Assembly (NCBI RefSeq): GCF_030388245.1
Contig: NZ_CP098361.1
Span: 1,115,001-1,179,000 of the forward strand
Length of the DNA: 64,000 nucleotides
Reading direction: 5' to 3'
Source: Paracoccus sp. TOH
Lineage (GTDB): Bacteria; Pseudomonadota; Alphaproteobacteria; Rhodobacterales; Rhodobacteraceae
This document shows positions 1 to 10,135 of this stretch, one piece after another. Each line of letters starts with the position of its first letter. Position 1 is the stretch's first letter. The position numbers were made by a program, and so were the translations under genes. The notes beneath the pieces are model-generated. The model ran no database searches. It saw only the letters and a list, made by a program, of their open reading frames with translations, and was not told where the DNA came from.

Positions 1-1557
1 GGCGGTGCCGCGGCTGCTGTTCATCACCGCATCCATCCCGCCCCGTGCCGTGCGCAGGTTCAGCGGGTTGATGTCCAGCTCGGGCCAGTCCGGCACCGGC
101 TCGACCGTGCCGTCGATGGCCTTGACCAGCCGCGGCGCGACCGCGCGACCGGTCGCCACCCGCGCCGTCATCACCGCCAGTTGCAGCGGCGAGGCCAGGA
201 CATAGCCCTGGCCGATCGAGGCGTTCAGCGAATCGCCGATCTGCCATTCCTGGTCGTAGCGCGCCTTCTTCCAGGCGCGGTCCGGCGCGATGCCCTCGGC
301 GATGGCGGACATGGGCAGGTCGTGGCGCACGCCGATGCCCAGCTTGCGCGCCATGGCGGCGATGCGGTCGATGCCGACCCGCTGCGCCAGCTCGTAGAAA
401 TACACGTCGCAGGAATGTTCCAGGCTGCCCTGCGCATCGACCATGCCATGGCCGTCCCGGCGCCAGCAATGGAAGCGGCGACCGGCGACCTGGGTGTAGC
501 CGGGGCAATAGAAGCGCGAGCCGGGGTTGATCACGCCCGCTTCCAGCCCGGCCAGCAGCGTCACCATCTTGAAGGTCGAGCCGGGCGGATAGACGCCCTG
601 CACGGTCTTGTCGGCCAGCGGGCGGTGGTCATGCTCCATCAGCGCCCGGTAATCCGGACCCGAGATGCCGCGCACGAACTTGTTCGGATCGAAGACCGGT
701 GAGGAGGAGATCGCCAGGATGTCGCCGTTGGTGACGTCGATCACCACCGCGGCGGCGCTTTCGCTGCCCAGCCGCTGGGTGGAGAAATTCTGCAGGCCGG
801 CGTCCAGGGTGGTCTGCACCGTGGCGCCCTGCTGACCTTCCTGCCGCGACAGCTCGCGCATCTCGCGCCCGGCGCTGTTCACCTCGACCCGGCGCGAGCC
901 GGCCTTGCCGCGCAGCGCCTCCTCCAGCTTGGCCTCCATGCCGACCTTGCCCAGCTGGAACTCGGGCAGGCGCAGCACCGGGTCCGGGTTCTCGATCTTC
1001 GACAGGTCGTAATCCGAGACCGGGCCGACATAGCCCAGCACATGCGCGAAATCGCCGGCGCGCGGATAGCTGCGCGACAGGCCGGCCTCGGGCGTGACGC
1101 CGGGCAGGGCGGGGGCGTTCAGCGCGATCGAGGAAAATTCGGCCCAGCTCAGCCGGTCGGCGACCAGCACCGGGGCGACGGCGCTGCGCTTGCGGATCTC
1201 CTCGAGGATCTCGGCGGCCTGGCGGTCGGACATCGGGATGATCTGGCGCAGCCGGGCGATCACGGTCGAGACGTCGCCGGCCTCCTCGCGGGTCAGGGTG
1301 ACGCGGTAGTTCTGTTCGTTCCCGGCGATGATGGTGCCGTTGCGGTCCAGGATCAGCCCGCGCGCCGGCGGCAGCAGGCGGATCTTGATCGAGTTGCCGT
1401 CCGACAGCATCCGGTATTCGTCGGCATGCTCGATCTGCATCGAGCGCAGCTTCAGCCCCAGCGCCGTGACCACAGCCGCCTGGATCGCGCCCAGCATCAC
1501 CACCCGGCGGGTGATGGACCGGCTGCTTTCGGCGATTTGGCGTTCCGATTTGCGCAT
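1..1557 (-). CDS. mrdA: Penicillin-binding protein 2 (peptidoglycan transpeptidase), 3' end beyond window
   Basis: Elongation-specific transpeptidase that cross-links lateral-wall peptidoglycan together with RodA and the MreBCD complex in the inner membrane and periplasm. The reading frame starts at an ATG three bases after mreD and runs off the left edge, so about 519 residues are visible. A single membrane anchor lies near residues 20-40, followed by the PBP dimerisation region. The catalytic motif GSTFK is present with the nucleophile at Ser327, and the second motif HSCDVYFYE follows about 50 residues later. The third (KTG) motif would lie outside the window. Last visible gene of the mreB-mreC-mreD-mrdA operon; rodA probably follows. 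Family assignment is firm. Confidence 0.95.
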   Translation of the reverse strand, partial: MRKSERQIAESSRSITRRVVMLGAIQAAVVTALGLKLRSMQIEHADEYRMLSDGNSIKIRLLPPARGLILDRNGTIIAGNEQNYRVTLTREEAGDVSTVIARLRQIIPMSDRQAAEILEEIRKRSAVAPVLVADRLSWAEFSSIALNAPALPGVTPEAGLSRSYPRAGDFAHVLGYVGPVSDYDLSKIENPDPVLRLPEFQLGKVGMEAKLEEALRGKAGSRRVEVNSAGREMRELSRQEGQQGATVQTTLDAGLQNFSTQRLGSESAAAVVIDVTNGDILAISSSPVFDPNKFVRGISGPDYRALMEHDHRPLADKTVQGVYPPGSTFKMVTLLAGLEAGVINPGSRFYCPGYTQVAGRRFHCWRRDGHGMVDAQGSLEHSCDVYFYELAQRVGIDRIAAMARKLGIGVRHDLPMSAIAEGIAPDRAWKKARYDQEWQIGDSLNASIGQGYVLASPLQLAVMTARVATGRAVAPRLVKAIDGTVEPVPDWPELDINPLNLRTARGGMDAVMNSSRGTA

Positions 1558-1560
1558 GGG

Positions 1561-2091
1561 TCAGCGAAGCCTCGCGTCACGTTCCGCACGGTTGCGGGGC
1601 AGGCCGAACAGCCAGCCCGCCAGCCCGGCCACCAGCGGATAGGCCCCGGTCGTGGCGATGAATTGCAGCAGCACCTGACCCAGCGGCGGCAGGGGCAGGA
1701 AGAAGATCGCCAGCAGGAAACGGTTCGCCACCATCATCAGTGCCAGAAGCATCGTCACGCGCAGCCATTCAACCATGAATGGCAGTTCGCGCCAATGCTG
1801 CTCGCGGTTTCTTGCGGCTTCGGTCCCCATCACCGCCACGGCGGCGAACAGGCCGATGGGGCGCAAAAGCAGGATGTCCTCGATCAGGAACAGCAGGGCG
1901 ATGGTCAGCACCGGCACCTGTTCGGGGCGGCGCAGCACCCAGACCAGCACCAGGCACAGCGCCAGGTCCGGGCCGGGCCAGCCGATCCGGCCCGGCGCCA
2001 GCGGCAGAAGCCGCCAGAACAGGATCGCCAGGAACAGGATCACGAACAGCGCCTGGCCCAGGAACCTCTGGCGGCGGGCCGGCTCAATCAT
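1561..2091 (-). CDS. mreD: Rod shape-determining protein MreD
   Basis: Small polytopic inner-membrane protein of the elongasome, 176 residues, of usual MreD length. About five hydrophobic segments are visible, including one near residues 12-28 and others near 42-55 and 60-75. The start overlaps the end of mreC by 8 bases, so translation is probably coupled, and mrdA begins three bases downstream. MreD sequences diverge strongly; the call rests on size, hydrophobicity and its fixed place between mreC and mrdA. Confidence 0.9.
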   Translation of the reverse strand: MIEPARRQRFLGQALFVILFLAILFWRLLPLAPGRIGWPGPDLALCLVLVWVLRRPEQVPVLTIALLFLIEDILLLRPIGLFAAVAVMGTEAARNREQHWRELPFMVEWLRVTMLLALMMVANRFLLAIFFLPLPPLGQVLLQFIATTGAYPLVAGLAGWLFGLPRNRAERDARLR

Positions 2092-3052
2092 CCGCCGCTC
2101 CGGCCGGGTCGGGCTCGGCCGCGAGTTCGGGATTGGCGGCGGCCGGATTGGGGGTGTCGAGGTTCATCGCCGGCGGCATCGGCGGGCCGATGAAATCGGC
2201 CGGCGGCGGCGGGATCAGCAGCCCGGTATCGGCCAGCCGCTCGGCCGGGTGGCTGCGCAGCACGCGCAGGAATTCCAGCCGCCCGTAATCGGCGGCGAGC
2301 CGCACCCGCAGCCGTCCGTCGCTGGCCAGCGCCACCTGGCCGACCAGCAGCCCGGCCGGGAACACGCCGCCGTCGCCCGAGCTGACCACGCGGTCGCCGG
2401 GGCGGATGTTTTCCGGGCTTTCGATGAAATCCAGCGCCGGCAGGGCGGTGTTGTCGCCGGTCAGCAGCGCGTGCTGGCCCGAGGGCAGGATGGTCACCGG
2501 CATGCGGCTGGAGGGATCGGTCAGCAGCATCACCCGGCTGGTGGTCTGCCCGACGCCCGAGATGCGGCCCACCAGCCCCAGCCCGTCCATCGTCGCCCAG
2601 CCGTCCAGGATGCCGTCGCGGGCGCCGACGTTCAGCAGTACCGACTGCCGGAAGGCGGTGCCGCTGTCGGTCATCACCACGCCGGAAACCGAGGTCAGCG
2701 CCGGGTCGATGCGCACATTGTTCTGCGCCAGCAGCTTGGCGTTTTCCTGTTCCAGCTGCACCGCGGCCTCTTTCCAGGCCGACATCTTCTGCAGCTCGCG
2801 CCGCAGCTCCTGGTTCTGCTCATAGAGCCGGGCATAGGACTGGAAGCCCGCGACCATGCGCGACAGCTTGGTCACCGGCATGGTCACCCATTCGAAACTG
2901 GGCACGAAGCGGTCGATGAAGGCCGAGCGCATCCGCTCGGCCCGCGGGCTGTCGATCTGCCAGAACAGGAAGATCGACAGCAGCGCCAGCACCAGCAGCG
3001 AAACCAGGATGCGGCGGACCGGAGTCGCGTAATCTGGGCCCTTGCGCGCCAT
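2084..3052 (-). CDS. mreC: Rod shape-determining protein MreC
   Basis: Bitopic protein whose periplasmic part scaffolds the cell-wall elongation complex between cytoplasmic MreB and PBP2. The 322 residues show a short basic N-terminus, one membrane segment at about 15-32, a coiled coil near 70-105 (EQNQELRRELQKM...), then the beta-rich MreC domain with GVVMTDSG and a conserved GDRVVSSGDGG stretch. The C-terminus is a proline/alanine-rich tail of about 45 residues, common in alphaproteobacterial MreC. It sits 13 bases after mreB and overlaps mreD by 8 bases. Confidence 0.95.
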   Translation of the reverse strand: MARKGPDYATPVRRILVSLLVLALLSIFLFWQIDSPRAERMRSAFIDRFVPSFEWVTMPVTKLSRMVAGFQSYARLYEQNQELRRELQKMSAWKEAAVQLEQENAKLLAQNNVRIDPALTSVSGVVMTDSGTAFRQSVLLNVGARDGILDGWATMDGLGLVGRISGVGQTTSRVMLLTDPSSRMPVTILPSGQHALLTGDNTALPALDFIESPENIRPGDRVVSSGDGGVFPAGLLVGQVALASDGRLRVRLAADYGRLEFLRVLRSHPAERLADTGLLIPPPPADFIGPPMPPAMNLDTPNPAAANPELAAEPDPAGAADD

Positions 3053-3065
3053 GGGCCTGGTCCGA

Positions 3066-4310
<1,245 letters not shown>

Positions 4311-4353
4311 CTAGCCTGCCGGGCATGTCGGATGCGAAAGAAGGGACAGCGGC

Positions 4354-5193
4354 GTGCAAGACGATATCGTGGGGATCTGCCGCTTTTCCTTCCTGGGGAA
4401 ATGCGACTGGGCCGAGACCGCGGGGCAGGGCGGCGACAGCCCCGGCCTGATGGCGCGGCGCCGGGCCATGCTCTACGCGCCGGGACGGCTGGCACGCCGC
4501 TTCGCCGCCTTCGAGACGCTCTGCCTGCCCTCGATCCGGGCGCAGACCGACCCGGATTTCCGCTTCTGGATCCTGACCTCGCCCGAGATGCCGGGCGAAT
4601 GGCTGGAGCGGCTGCGCGGGCTTTGCGCGGGGGTGCCGCAGATCCGGCTGATCGTCTCGGACAAGCGCGAGACGGTGAACGCGCTGCGCGAGCCGCTGCG
4701 CGAGGCGGCCGAGGCGGCAGGCCGGCCGGTGATCCAGTTCCGCGTCGATGACGACGACGCCTTCAGCCGCCACCACGTCGCCCGCATCCGCAGCCACGCA
4801 AGGCGCTTCGCCGACCTGCCGGCTTTCGCCATCAGCTATCCGCAGGGCCTGGTCATGGGCAGCTACGAGGGCGACCCGATCAGCTACTGGCGCGCGCATC
4901 AGCCCTTTCTCGGCGCCGGCGTGGCGGTGCGGATGCGGGGCGCGGGCCGTTGCATCTATGCCTACAACCATTTCCAGCTGCCCAAGCATTTCCCGGCCTT
5001 CACCGATATCGCCGGCCTGGGCTATCTGCAGACCCGCTGGGACGAGGGCGATTCCGTCGCCACCATCGTCGCGAAATTCCCGAAATGGTTCCAGCGGCTG
5101 GACCCGGCCGCCTTCCGGCAGGCGTTGGCCGAGGATTTCCCCTTCCTGCAGGATGTCGATCTGGGCTTTGTGGAACGCAAAGGGGCGGCCTGA
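4354..5193 (+). CDS. Putative rhamnosyltransferase-like glycosyltransferase
   Basis: Probable cytoplasmic glycosyltransferase of 279 residues resembling the putative rhamnosyl transferase family (PF11316 type). Features are an N-terminal strand (IVGICRFSFLG), a basic-aromatic region, CLPSIRAQTDPDFRFWILTS typical of GT-A sugar transferases, and an acidic cluster DDDD at residues 132-135 that can serve as the metal-binding DxD motif. It starts at GTG with AAGGGA upstream. It stands alone between mreB and leuA, divergent from mreB and convergent with leuA, so neighbours give no hint of the acceptor. Donor sugar is unknown. Confidence 0.75.
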   Translation: MQDDIVGICRFSFLGKCDWAETAGQGGDSPGLMARRRAMLYAPGRLARRFAAFETLCLPSIRAQTDPDFRFWILTSPEMPGEWLERLRGLCAGVPQIRLIVSDKRETVNALREPLREAAEAAGRPVIQFRVDDDDAFSRHHVARIRSHARRFADLPAFAISYPQGLVMGSYEGDPISYWRAHQPFLGAGVAVRMRGAGRCIYAYNHFQLPKHFPAFTDIAGLGYLQTRWDEGDSVATIVAKFPKWFQRLDPAAFRQALAEDFPFLQDVDLGFVERKGAA

Positions 5194-5229
5194 CAGCCGC
5201 CCCGTCCGCCTGCGCCGATCCGCAGCGGA

Positions 5230-6792
5230 TCAGTGCGAATACATGCTGACCTGCTTGGCATCGGCGCCTTCGCCGACCATCTCGCGGCGCACCTTCAGCC
5301 GGTTCAGCGCCCCGACATAGGCCTTGACGCTGGCCAGGATGGTGTCGGTATCCGAGGCCTGTCCGGTGGCGATGCGGCCTTCCTCCTCCATGCGCACGCT
5401 GACGGTGGCCTGGGCATCGGTGCCCTCGGTCACGGCATGGACCTGATACAGTTGCAGATGCGCCTTGTGCGGCCAGATCGCCTTGACGGCGTTGAAACAG
5501 GCGTCGACCGGGCCGTCGCCGGTGGCATGGACGGATTTCTCCTCGCCGCCGACGCTCAGCGTCAGGTCGGCCGACTGGCCGTCCGTGCCGCAGACCACCC
5601 GCAGATGCTTGACCTGCAGGTAGTCGTCCTCGGTATTGCTGGCGGCATCCTGCATCAGCGCCACCAGGTCGTCGTCGTAAATCTCCTTCTTGCGGTCGGC
5701 CAGCGCCTTGAACCGCACGAAGATGTCCTTCAGCTGGTTGTCGCCCAGCTCATAGCCCAGGTCGCGCAGCTTCGCGCGCAGCGCGGCGCGGCCCGAATGC
5801 TTGCCCATGGCGATATTGGCCTCGTTCAGGCCGATATCGGCGGGGCGCATGATCTCGAAGGTCTCGACATTCTTCAGCACCCCGTCCTGATGGATGCCGG
5901 ATTCGTGCAGGAAGGCGTTCTTGCCGACGATGGCCTTGTTGAACTGCACCGGAAAGCCCGAGACCTGGCTGACCCGGCGCGAGATGCCCATGATCTTCGT
6001 CGTGTCGATTCCGGTGTCATAGGGCATGATGTCGTGGCGCACCTTCAGCGCCATCACCACCTCTTCCAGCGCGGTATTGCCGGCCCGCTCGCCCAGCCCG
6101 TTGATGGTGCATTCGATCTGGCGCGCGCCGGCCTCGACGGCGGCCAGGGCGTTGGCGGTCGCCATGCCCAGGTCGTTGTGGCAATGCGTGGCGAAGACCG
6201 CCCCGTCGGCGCCCGGCACCCGCTCCAGCAGCATGCGGATCAGCGCGGCGGATTCGCGCGGCGCGGTATAGCCGACGGTGTCGGGGATGTTGATGGTGGT
6301 GGCGCCCGCCTTGATGGCGATCTCGACCACCCGGCACAGGTAGTCGTGCTCGGTCCGGGTGGCGTCCATCGGCGACCATTGCACGTCGTCGCACAGGTTG
6401 CGGGCATGGGTCACGGTCTGCTCGATCCGCTCGGCCATCTGGTCCATGTCCAGGTTCGGAATGGCGCGATGCAGCGGCGAGGTGCCGATGAAGGTGTGGA
6501 TGCGCGGGCGCTTGGCGTGTTTCACCGCCTCCCAGCAGCGGTCGATATCGGGGAACTGGGCGCGGGCCAGGCCGCAGATCACGGCGTTCTGCGCCTGTTT
6601 CGCGATCTCGCTCACGGCGGCGAAATCGCCCTCCGAGGCGATGGGAAAGCCCGCCTCGATGATGTCCACGCCCATCTCGTCCAGCATCTGGGCGATTTCC
6701 AGCTTCTCGGTATGGGTCATGGTGGCGCCGGGCGATTGCTCGCCGTCGCGCAGGGTGGTGTCGAAGATCAATACGCGGTTTTTGTCGGTCAT
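5230..6792 (-). CDS. leuA: 2-isopropylmalate synthase
   Basis: First committed step of leucine synthesis: condenses 2-oxoisovalerate with acetyl-CoA. The 520 residues have the catalytic TIM barrel with DTTLRDGEQSPGAT near the N-terminus, the metal-binding HCHNDLG motif, GLGERAGN, and a C-terminal regulatory domain that normally binds leucine. Length fits the bacterial enzyme. The gene stands alone on the minus strand and is preceded by a leucine-rich leader ORF and a hairpin (6849-6972), indicating attenuation control in addition to any feedback inhibition. Confidence 0.97.
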   Translation of the reverse strand: MTDKNRVLIFDTTLRDGEQSPGATMTHTEKLEIAQMLDEMGVDIIEAGFPIASEGDFAAVSEIAKQAQNAVICGLARAQFPDIDRCWEAVKHAKRPRIHTFIGTSPLHRAIPNLDMDQMAERIEQTVTHARNLCDDVQWSPMDATRTEHDYLCRVVEIAIKAGATTINIPDTVGYTAPRESAALIRMLLERVPGADGAVFATHCHNDLGMATANALAAVEAGARQIECTINGLGERAGNTALEEVVMALKVRHDIMPYDTGIDTTKIMGISRRVSQVSGFPVQFNKAIVGKNAFLHESGIHQDGVLKNVETFEIMRPADIGLNEANIAMGKHSGRAALRAKLRDLGYELGDNQLKDIFVRFKALADRKKEIYDDDLVALMQDAASNTEDDYLQVKHLRVVCGTDGQSADLTLSVGGEEKSVHATGDGPVDACFNAVKAIWPHKAHLQLYQVHAVTEGTDAQATVSVRMEEEGRIATGQASDTDTILASVKAYVGALNRLKVRREMVGEGADAKQVSMYSH

Positions 6793-6848
6793 GGCTTGGT
6801 CTTTCTTGCGCCGAAGGTTTGCTCGGGGGGAACCGGGCGCGAACCAGA

Positions 6849-6877
6849 CTGAGCGGCGGCCCGGAAGACCCGCTCAG
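6849..6877 (-). promoter_or_regulatory. Candidate attenuator hairpin upstream of leuA
   Basis: An 8-bp perfect inverted repeat (CTGAGCGG at 6870-6877 on the minus strand pairing with CCGCTCAG at 6849-6856) encloses a 13-base loop. The stop codon of the leader peptide lies inside the first arm, so a ribosome at the end of the leader would cover the stem. There is no strong U-tract after it, so it could be a weak terminator, a pause, or one arm of a longer alternative fold. Confidence 0.5.
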
Positions 6878-6972
6878 CGCAGCGTAAGAAGCAGCAGACC
6901 GCGGGGACGCACGCCGAAGCCCGCGCTGTCCTGCGCGTCGCGGTCGGAGCTGATATGGCACATCCGGGTCAT
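6874..6972 (-). CDS. Leucine leader peptide (candidate leuL), 32 aa
   Basis: A 32-residue ORF, too short for normal gene finding, ends in Gly-Leu-Leu-Leu-Leu-Thr-Leu-Arg-stop: five leucine codons in the last seven. It lies 81 bases upstream of leuA in the same direction. Leader peptides rich in the regulated amino acid just before the biosynthetic gene are the hallmark of ribosome-mediated attenuation: leucine shortage stalls the ribosome on the Leu codons and changes the downstream fold. A second in-frame ATG three codons in (6963) would give 29 residues. The best promoter candidate places transcription start at or next to the first ATG, so the leader may be translated without a Shine-Dalgarno sequence. 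Confidence 0.72.
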   Translation of the reverse strand: MTRMCHISSDRDAQDSAGFGVRPRGLLLLTLR

Positions 6973-6979
6973 GCGCCGG

Positions 6980-7009
6980 ACTATAAGCCCCGCGCCACCG
7001 GCTTGAAAA
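6980..7009 (-). promoter_or_regulatory. Candidate promoter of the leu leader / leuA
   Basis: Minus-strand -10 TATAGT (6980-6985, five of six to consensus) is preceded after 18 bases by TTTTCA (7004-7009, four of six). The expected start point, about 7 bases after the -10, is the A of the leader ATG at 6972. This would give a leaderless leader mRNA, as described for the trpL uORF of Sinorhizobium meliloti. Confidence 0.5.
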
Positions 7010-7093
7010 GACGAAAAACACCCCGCCGGCGAAATTCCCGGACCCGCCCCGGAAACCGGCTTTCCCTCTGGCGGAAGGACCGGCCGGCTTCGC

Positions 7094-7156
7094 GCGGGGC
7101 GTTAGGCCCCGCTTCGCCTTTCACCGTTTTCCAAATACCCCGGCGGCCGCGCCACC
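7094..7156 (-). repeat. Intergenic repeat element, copy 1 (3' of purD)
   Basis: Read on the minus strand, this begins about 12 bases after the purD stop: a GC-rich stretch, the core GGGGTATTTGGAAAACGG... (23 nt, 7119-7141), then a hairpin with a 7-bp perfect stem and 5-base loop (7094-7112). The core is identical to copy 2 (30810-30832, opposite strand) and differs by one base from copy 3 (53821-53843). Copies 1 and 3 also share the upstream GC-rich part, giving about 38 bases with three mismatches. Hairpin sequences differ between copies but a hairpin is always present. Together with the leu leader this accounts for the 375-base gap between leuA and purD. Confidence 0.75.
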
Positions 7157-7167
7157 GACGCGGCGGT

Positions 7168-8430
7168 TCACAGCGCGCGCCAGCCGATGTCGCGGCGGCA
7201 GAAGCCCTCGGGCCAGTCGATGGCATCGGCCAGCGCATAGGCGCGGGCATGGGCCTCGGCCAGGGTCGCGCCGCGGCCGGTCGCGGCCAGCACCCGGCCG
7301 CCGGTGGCGACGATCCGGCCGTCGCGGCGCGCGGTCCCGGCATGAAAGACCATGCGGAAACTGTCCTCGGCCAAGGCGTCGAGCCCGCGGATGGCGCTGC
7401 CCTTCTCGTAGGCGCCGGGATAGCCCCGCGCGGCCAGCACCACGGTCAGGGCATGGTCGTCGGCCCAGTTGACCGAGGCCGTGCCCAGCCGGCCCTCGGC
7501 GCAGGCCAGGATCAGGTCCAGCGCCTGGGCGCCCAGCCGCATCATCAGCACCTGACATTCCGGGTCGCCGAAGCGGACATTGTATTCCACCAGCCGCGCC
7601 CGGCCGTCCCGGATCATCAGCCCGGCATAAAGCACGCCCTGGAACGGCGTGCCGCGCCGCGCCATCTCGGCCACCGTGGGACGCACGATCTCGGCCATCA
7701 CCTGCTCCTGGATCTCCGCCGTCAGCACCGGGGCCGGGGAATAGGCGCCCATGCCGCCGGTATTCGGCCCGGTGTCGCCCTCGCCCACGCGCTTGTGGTC
7801 CTGCGCCGTGCCGATCGGCAGGCAGTCCACCCCGTCGCACAGCACGAAGAAGCTCGCCTCCTCGCCCGCCATGAACTCCTCGACCACCACCTCGGCCCCG
7901 GCCGCGCCGAAGGCGCCGCCGAAGGCGTCGTCGATGGCGGCGACGGCCTCGGCCTCGGTCATGGCCACGGTCACGCCCTTGCCGGCGGCCAGCCCGTCGG
8001 CCTTGACGACGATGGGGGCGCCCTGCGCGCGGATATAGGCCCGCGCCGGCTCGGCGGCGTCGAAACGCGCCCAGGCGGCGGTCGGCGCGCCGCAGGCGTC
8101 GCAAACCTCCTTGGTGAAGGCCTTGGAGGCTTCCAGCATCGCCGCCGCCCTGGACGGACCGAAGGCCAGGATGCCCGCCGCCCGCAGCTCGTCGGCGATG
8201 CCGGCCGCCAGCGGCGCCTCGGGGCCGATCACCACCAGGTCGATGGCGTTCTCCTCGCAGAAGCCGATCACGGCGGGGCCGGACAGGATGTCCAGATCCG
8301 CCAGCCGCGCCAGCGGCTCCATCCCGGCATTTCCCGGCGCGACGAACAGCCGGTCGCATTTCGGATTCTGCCGGATCGCCCAGGCCAGCGCATGTTCGCG
8401 CCCGCCGCTGCCGAGGATCAGGATGTTCAT
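7168..8430 (-). CDS. purD: Phosphoribosylamine--glycine ligase
   Basis: GAR synthetase, second step of de novo purine synthesis, joining 5-phosphoribosylamine and glycine with ATP. The 420 residues begin with the typical [17 protein letters not shown]; the ATP-grasp core includes [13 protein letters not shown] and the FGDPECQ segment. Length is normal. It is divergent from xseA (109 bases apart) and followed by repeat copy 1. No other pur genes are nearby. Confidence 0.97.
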   Translation of the reverse strand: MNILILGSGGREHALAWAIRQNPKCDRLFVAPGNAGMEPLARLADLDILSGPAVIGFCEENAIDLVVIGPEAPLAAGIADELRAAGILAFGPSRAAAMLEASKAFTKEVCDACGAPTAAWARFDAAEPARAYIRAQGAPIVVKADGLAAGKGVTVAMTEAEAVAAIDDAFGGAFGAAGAEVVVEEFMAGEEASFFVLCDGVDCLPIGTAQDHKRVGEGDTGPNTGGMGAYSPAPVLTAEIQEQVMAEIVRPTVAEMARRGTPFQGVLYAGLMIRDGRARLVEYNVRFGDPECQVLMMRLGAQALDLILACAEGRLGTASVNWADDHALTVVLAARGYPGAYEKGSAIRGLDALAEDSFRMVFHAGTARRDGRIVATGGRVLAATGRGATLAEAHARAYALADAIDWPEGFCRRDIGWRAL

Positions 8431-8539
8431 GCGGAAAGGCCCCCTTGCGAATGGTCTCGCGCCTTCTAGGAACTGGCCCGGCCCGGATCAATCCCCCAAG
8501 CCCCTTGATCCCGCGCCCGGCCCGCGTCACAACCGGGCC

Positions 8540-10099
8540 ATGGAGCTTTTCGAAGACACGCCCGCCAGCAACGCCCATGAATTCACCGTCTCGGAAATCT
8601 CGGGCGCGGTGAAGCGCGTGATCGAGGGCGAGTTCGGCCGGGTCCGCGTGCGCGGCGAGATCGGCCGCGTCTCGCGCCCGTCCTCGGGGCATCTCTATTT
8701 CGACCTGAAGGACGAACGCGCCTGCATCGCCGCCGTGACCTGGAAAGGCCAGGCCGCGCGCCTGTCCACCCGTCCCGAGGAAGGCATCGAGGTCATCGCC
8801 ACCGGCCGGCTGACCACCTTTCCCGGCCAGTCGAAATACCAGCTGATCGTCGAGGAGATCGAGCCCGCCGGCGCCGGCGCGCTGATGATGATGCTGGAAA
8901 AACGCCGCAAGGCGCTGGCGGCCGAGGGGCTGTTCGACGAATCGCGCAAGCGGCCGCTGCCCTATCTGCCGCGGGTGATCGGCGTGGTGACCTCGCCCTC
9001 GGGCGCGGTGATCCGCGACATCCTGCACCGGCTGCGCGACCGCTTCCCGACCCGGGTGCTGATCTGGCCGGTGGCGGTGCAGGGCGAAGCCTGCGCACCG
9101 CAGGTCGCCGCCGCCATCCAGGGCTTCAACGCGCTGCCCGGGGACGGTCCGGTTCCGCGCCCCGAGCTGCTGATCGTCGCGCGGGGCGGCGGCAGCCTCG
9201 AGGATCTCTGGGGCTTCAACGAGGAAGCCGTGGTCCGTGCCGCGGCGGCAAGTGAGATCCCGCTGATCTCGGCCGTGGGGCACGAGACGGATACCACGCT
9301 GATCGACTTCGCCTCGGACCGCCGGGCGCCGACGCCCACCGCCGCCGCCGAGATGGCGGTGCCGGTGCGCGCCGAACTTGCCGCCCGGCTGGCCGAGATC
9401 CGGGCCCGGATGATGCGCGCCGCCCAGACCGGCAACCAGCGCCAGCGCCAGCGGCTGGCCGATCTCGGCCGCGCGCTTGGCCGGCCGCAGGCGCTGACCG
9501 ATCCGGCGCGGCAGCGCTTCGACCTGTTCGCCGAACGGCTGGAACCGGCGCTGCGCGGCTTCGTGCGCGCCCGCCGCGACCGGCTGAACGCGCTGCCGCT
9601 GTCGCTTTCGGCGCTGCGCGCCATGCTGCGCAACCGGCGCGAGGCGCTGCAGGGCCATCAGCAGCGCCTGCCGCTGTCGCTGGCCCGGCTGCGGCAGCGC
9701 CGGGCCGAGCGGCTGGCCGATCTGGGTCAGCGGCTGGAACGTGCCCGGTCGCGGATGCTGGCCGACAGCGCCCGGCAGATCGCCCGCGACCGCGCGGCGC
9801 TCGACCAGTTCGCGGCGCGGCTTGCCGCCGGCGCCGCCCGCCTCCTGCCGCCGCGCCGCGAGGCGCTGGAGCGGCTCGACCGGCTGCGCCAGACCCTGGG
9901 CTATCGCGAAACCCTGCGCCGCGGCTTCGCCGTCGTTCACGGTCCCGCAGGCCTGCTCACCTCGGCCGCGGAAGCGGCGCAAACCCCGCGCTTCGAGATC
10001 GAGTTCCACGACGGCCGCATGGCGGCCCGCCCCGACACGCCGCCGGCCAAACCCGCCCGCAAGCCAAGGCAGCCCAAGGGCCAGCCATCGCTGTTCTAG
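8540..10099 (+). CDS. xseA: Exodeoxyribonuclease VII large subunit
   Basis: Catalytic subunit of exonuclease VII, which degrades single-stranded DNA together with XseB. I start at MELFEDTPASNAHEFTVSEIS, giving 519 residues; the upstream 143-residue in-frame extension is antisense to purD and unlike the family. The N-terminal OB fold (GRVRVRGEIGRVSRPSSGHLYFDLKD) is followed by the nuclease domain with VVTSPSGAVIRDI, VARGGGSLEDLWGFNEE and SAVGHETD, then a long helical arginine-rich region with coiled-coil character and a basic tail (KPARKPRQPKGQ). No xseB is adjacent. Confidence 0.96.
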   Translation: MELFEDTPASNAHEFTVSEISGAVKRVIEGEFGRVRVRGEIGRVSRPSSGHLYFDLKDERACIAAVTWKGQAARLSTRPEEGIEVIATGRLTTFPGQSKYQLIVEEIEPAGAGALMMMLEKRRKALAAEGLFDESRKRPLPYLPRVIGVVTSPSGAVIRDILHRLRDRFPTRVLIWPVAVQGEACAPQVAAAIQGFNALPGDGPVPRPELLIVARGGGSLEDLWGFNEEAVVRAAAASEIPLISAVGHETDTTLIDFASDRRAPTPTAAAEMAVPVRAELAARLAEIRARMMRAAQTGNQRQRQRLADLGRALGRPQALTDPARQRFDLFAERLEPALRGFVRARRDRLNALPLSLSALRAMLRNRREALQGHQQRLPLSLARLRQRRAERLADLGQRLERARSRMLADSARQIARDRAALDQFAARLAAGAARLLPPRREALERLDRLRQTLGYRETLRRGFAVVHGPAGLLTSAAEAAQTPRFEIEFHDGRMAARPDTPPAKPARKPRQPKGQPSLF

Positions 10100-10135
10100 A
10101 AGCGGCGCCGGCGCGTCCCGCCGGGGACCGCGCCC

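Noticed and set aside
5217..5231. Short hairpin (GATCCG / CGGATC) at the convergent glycosyltransferase and leuA ends
   Set aside because: Only 6 bp, no T-tract, and it overlaps the leuA stop codon; too weak to call a terminator.
7121..10009. A 962-codon minus-strand open frame across purD and xseA
   Set aside because: Low-complexity, Arg/Gly-rich translation; true genes in this span are purD (minus, another frame) and xseA (plus).
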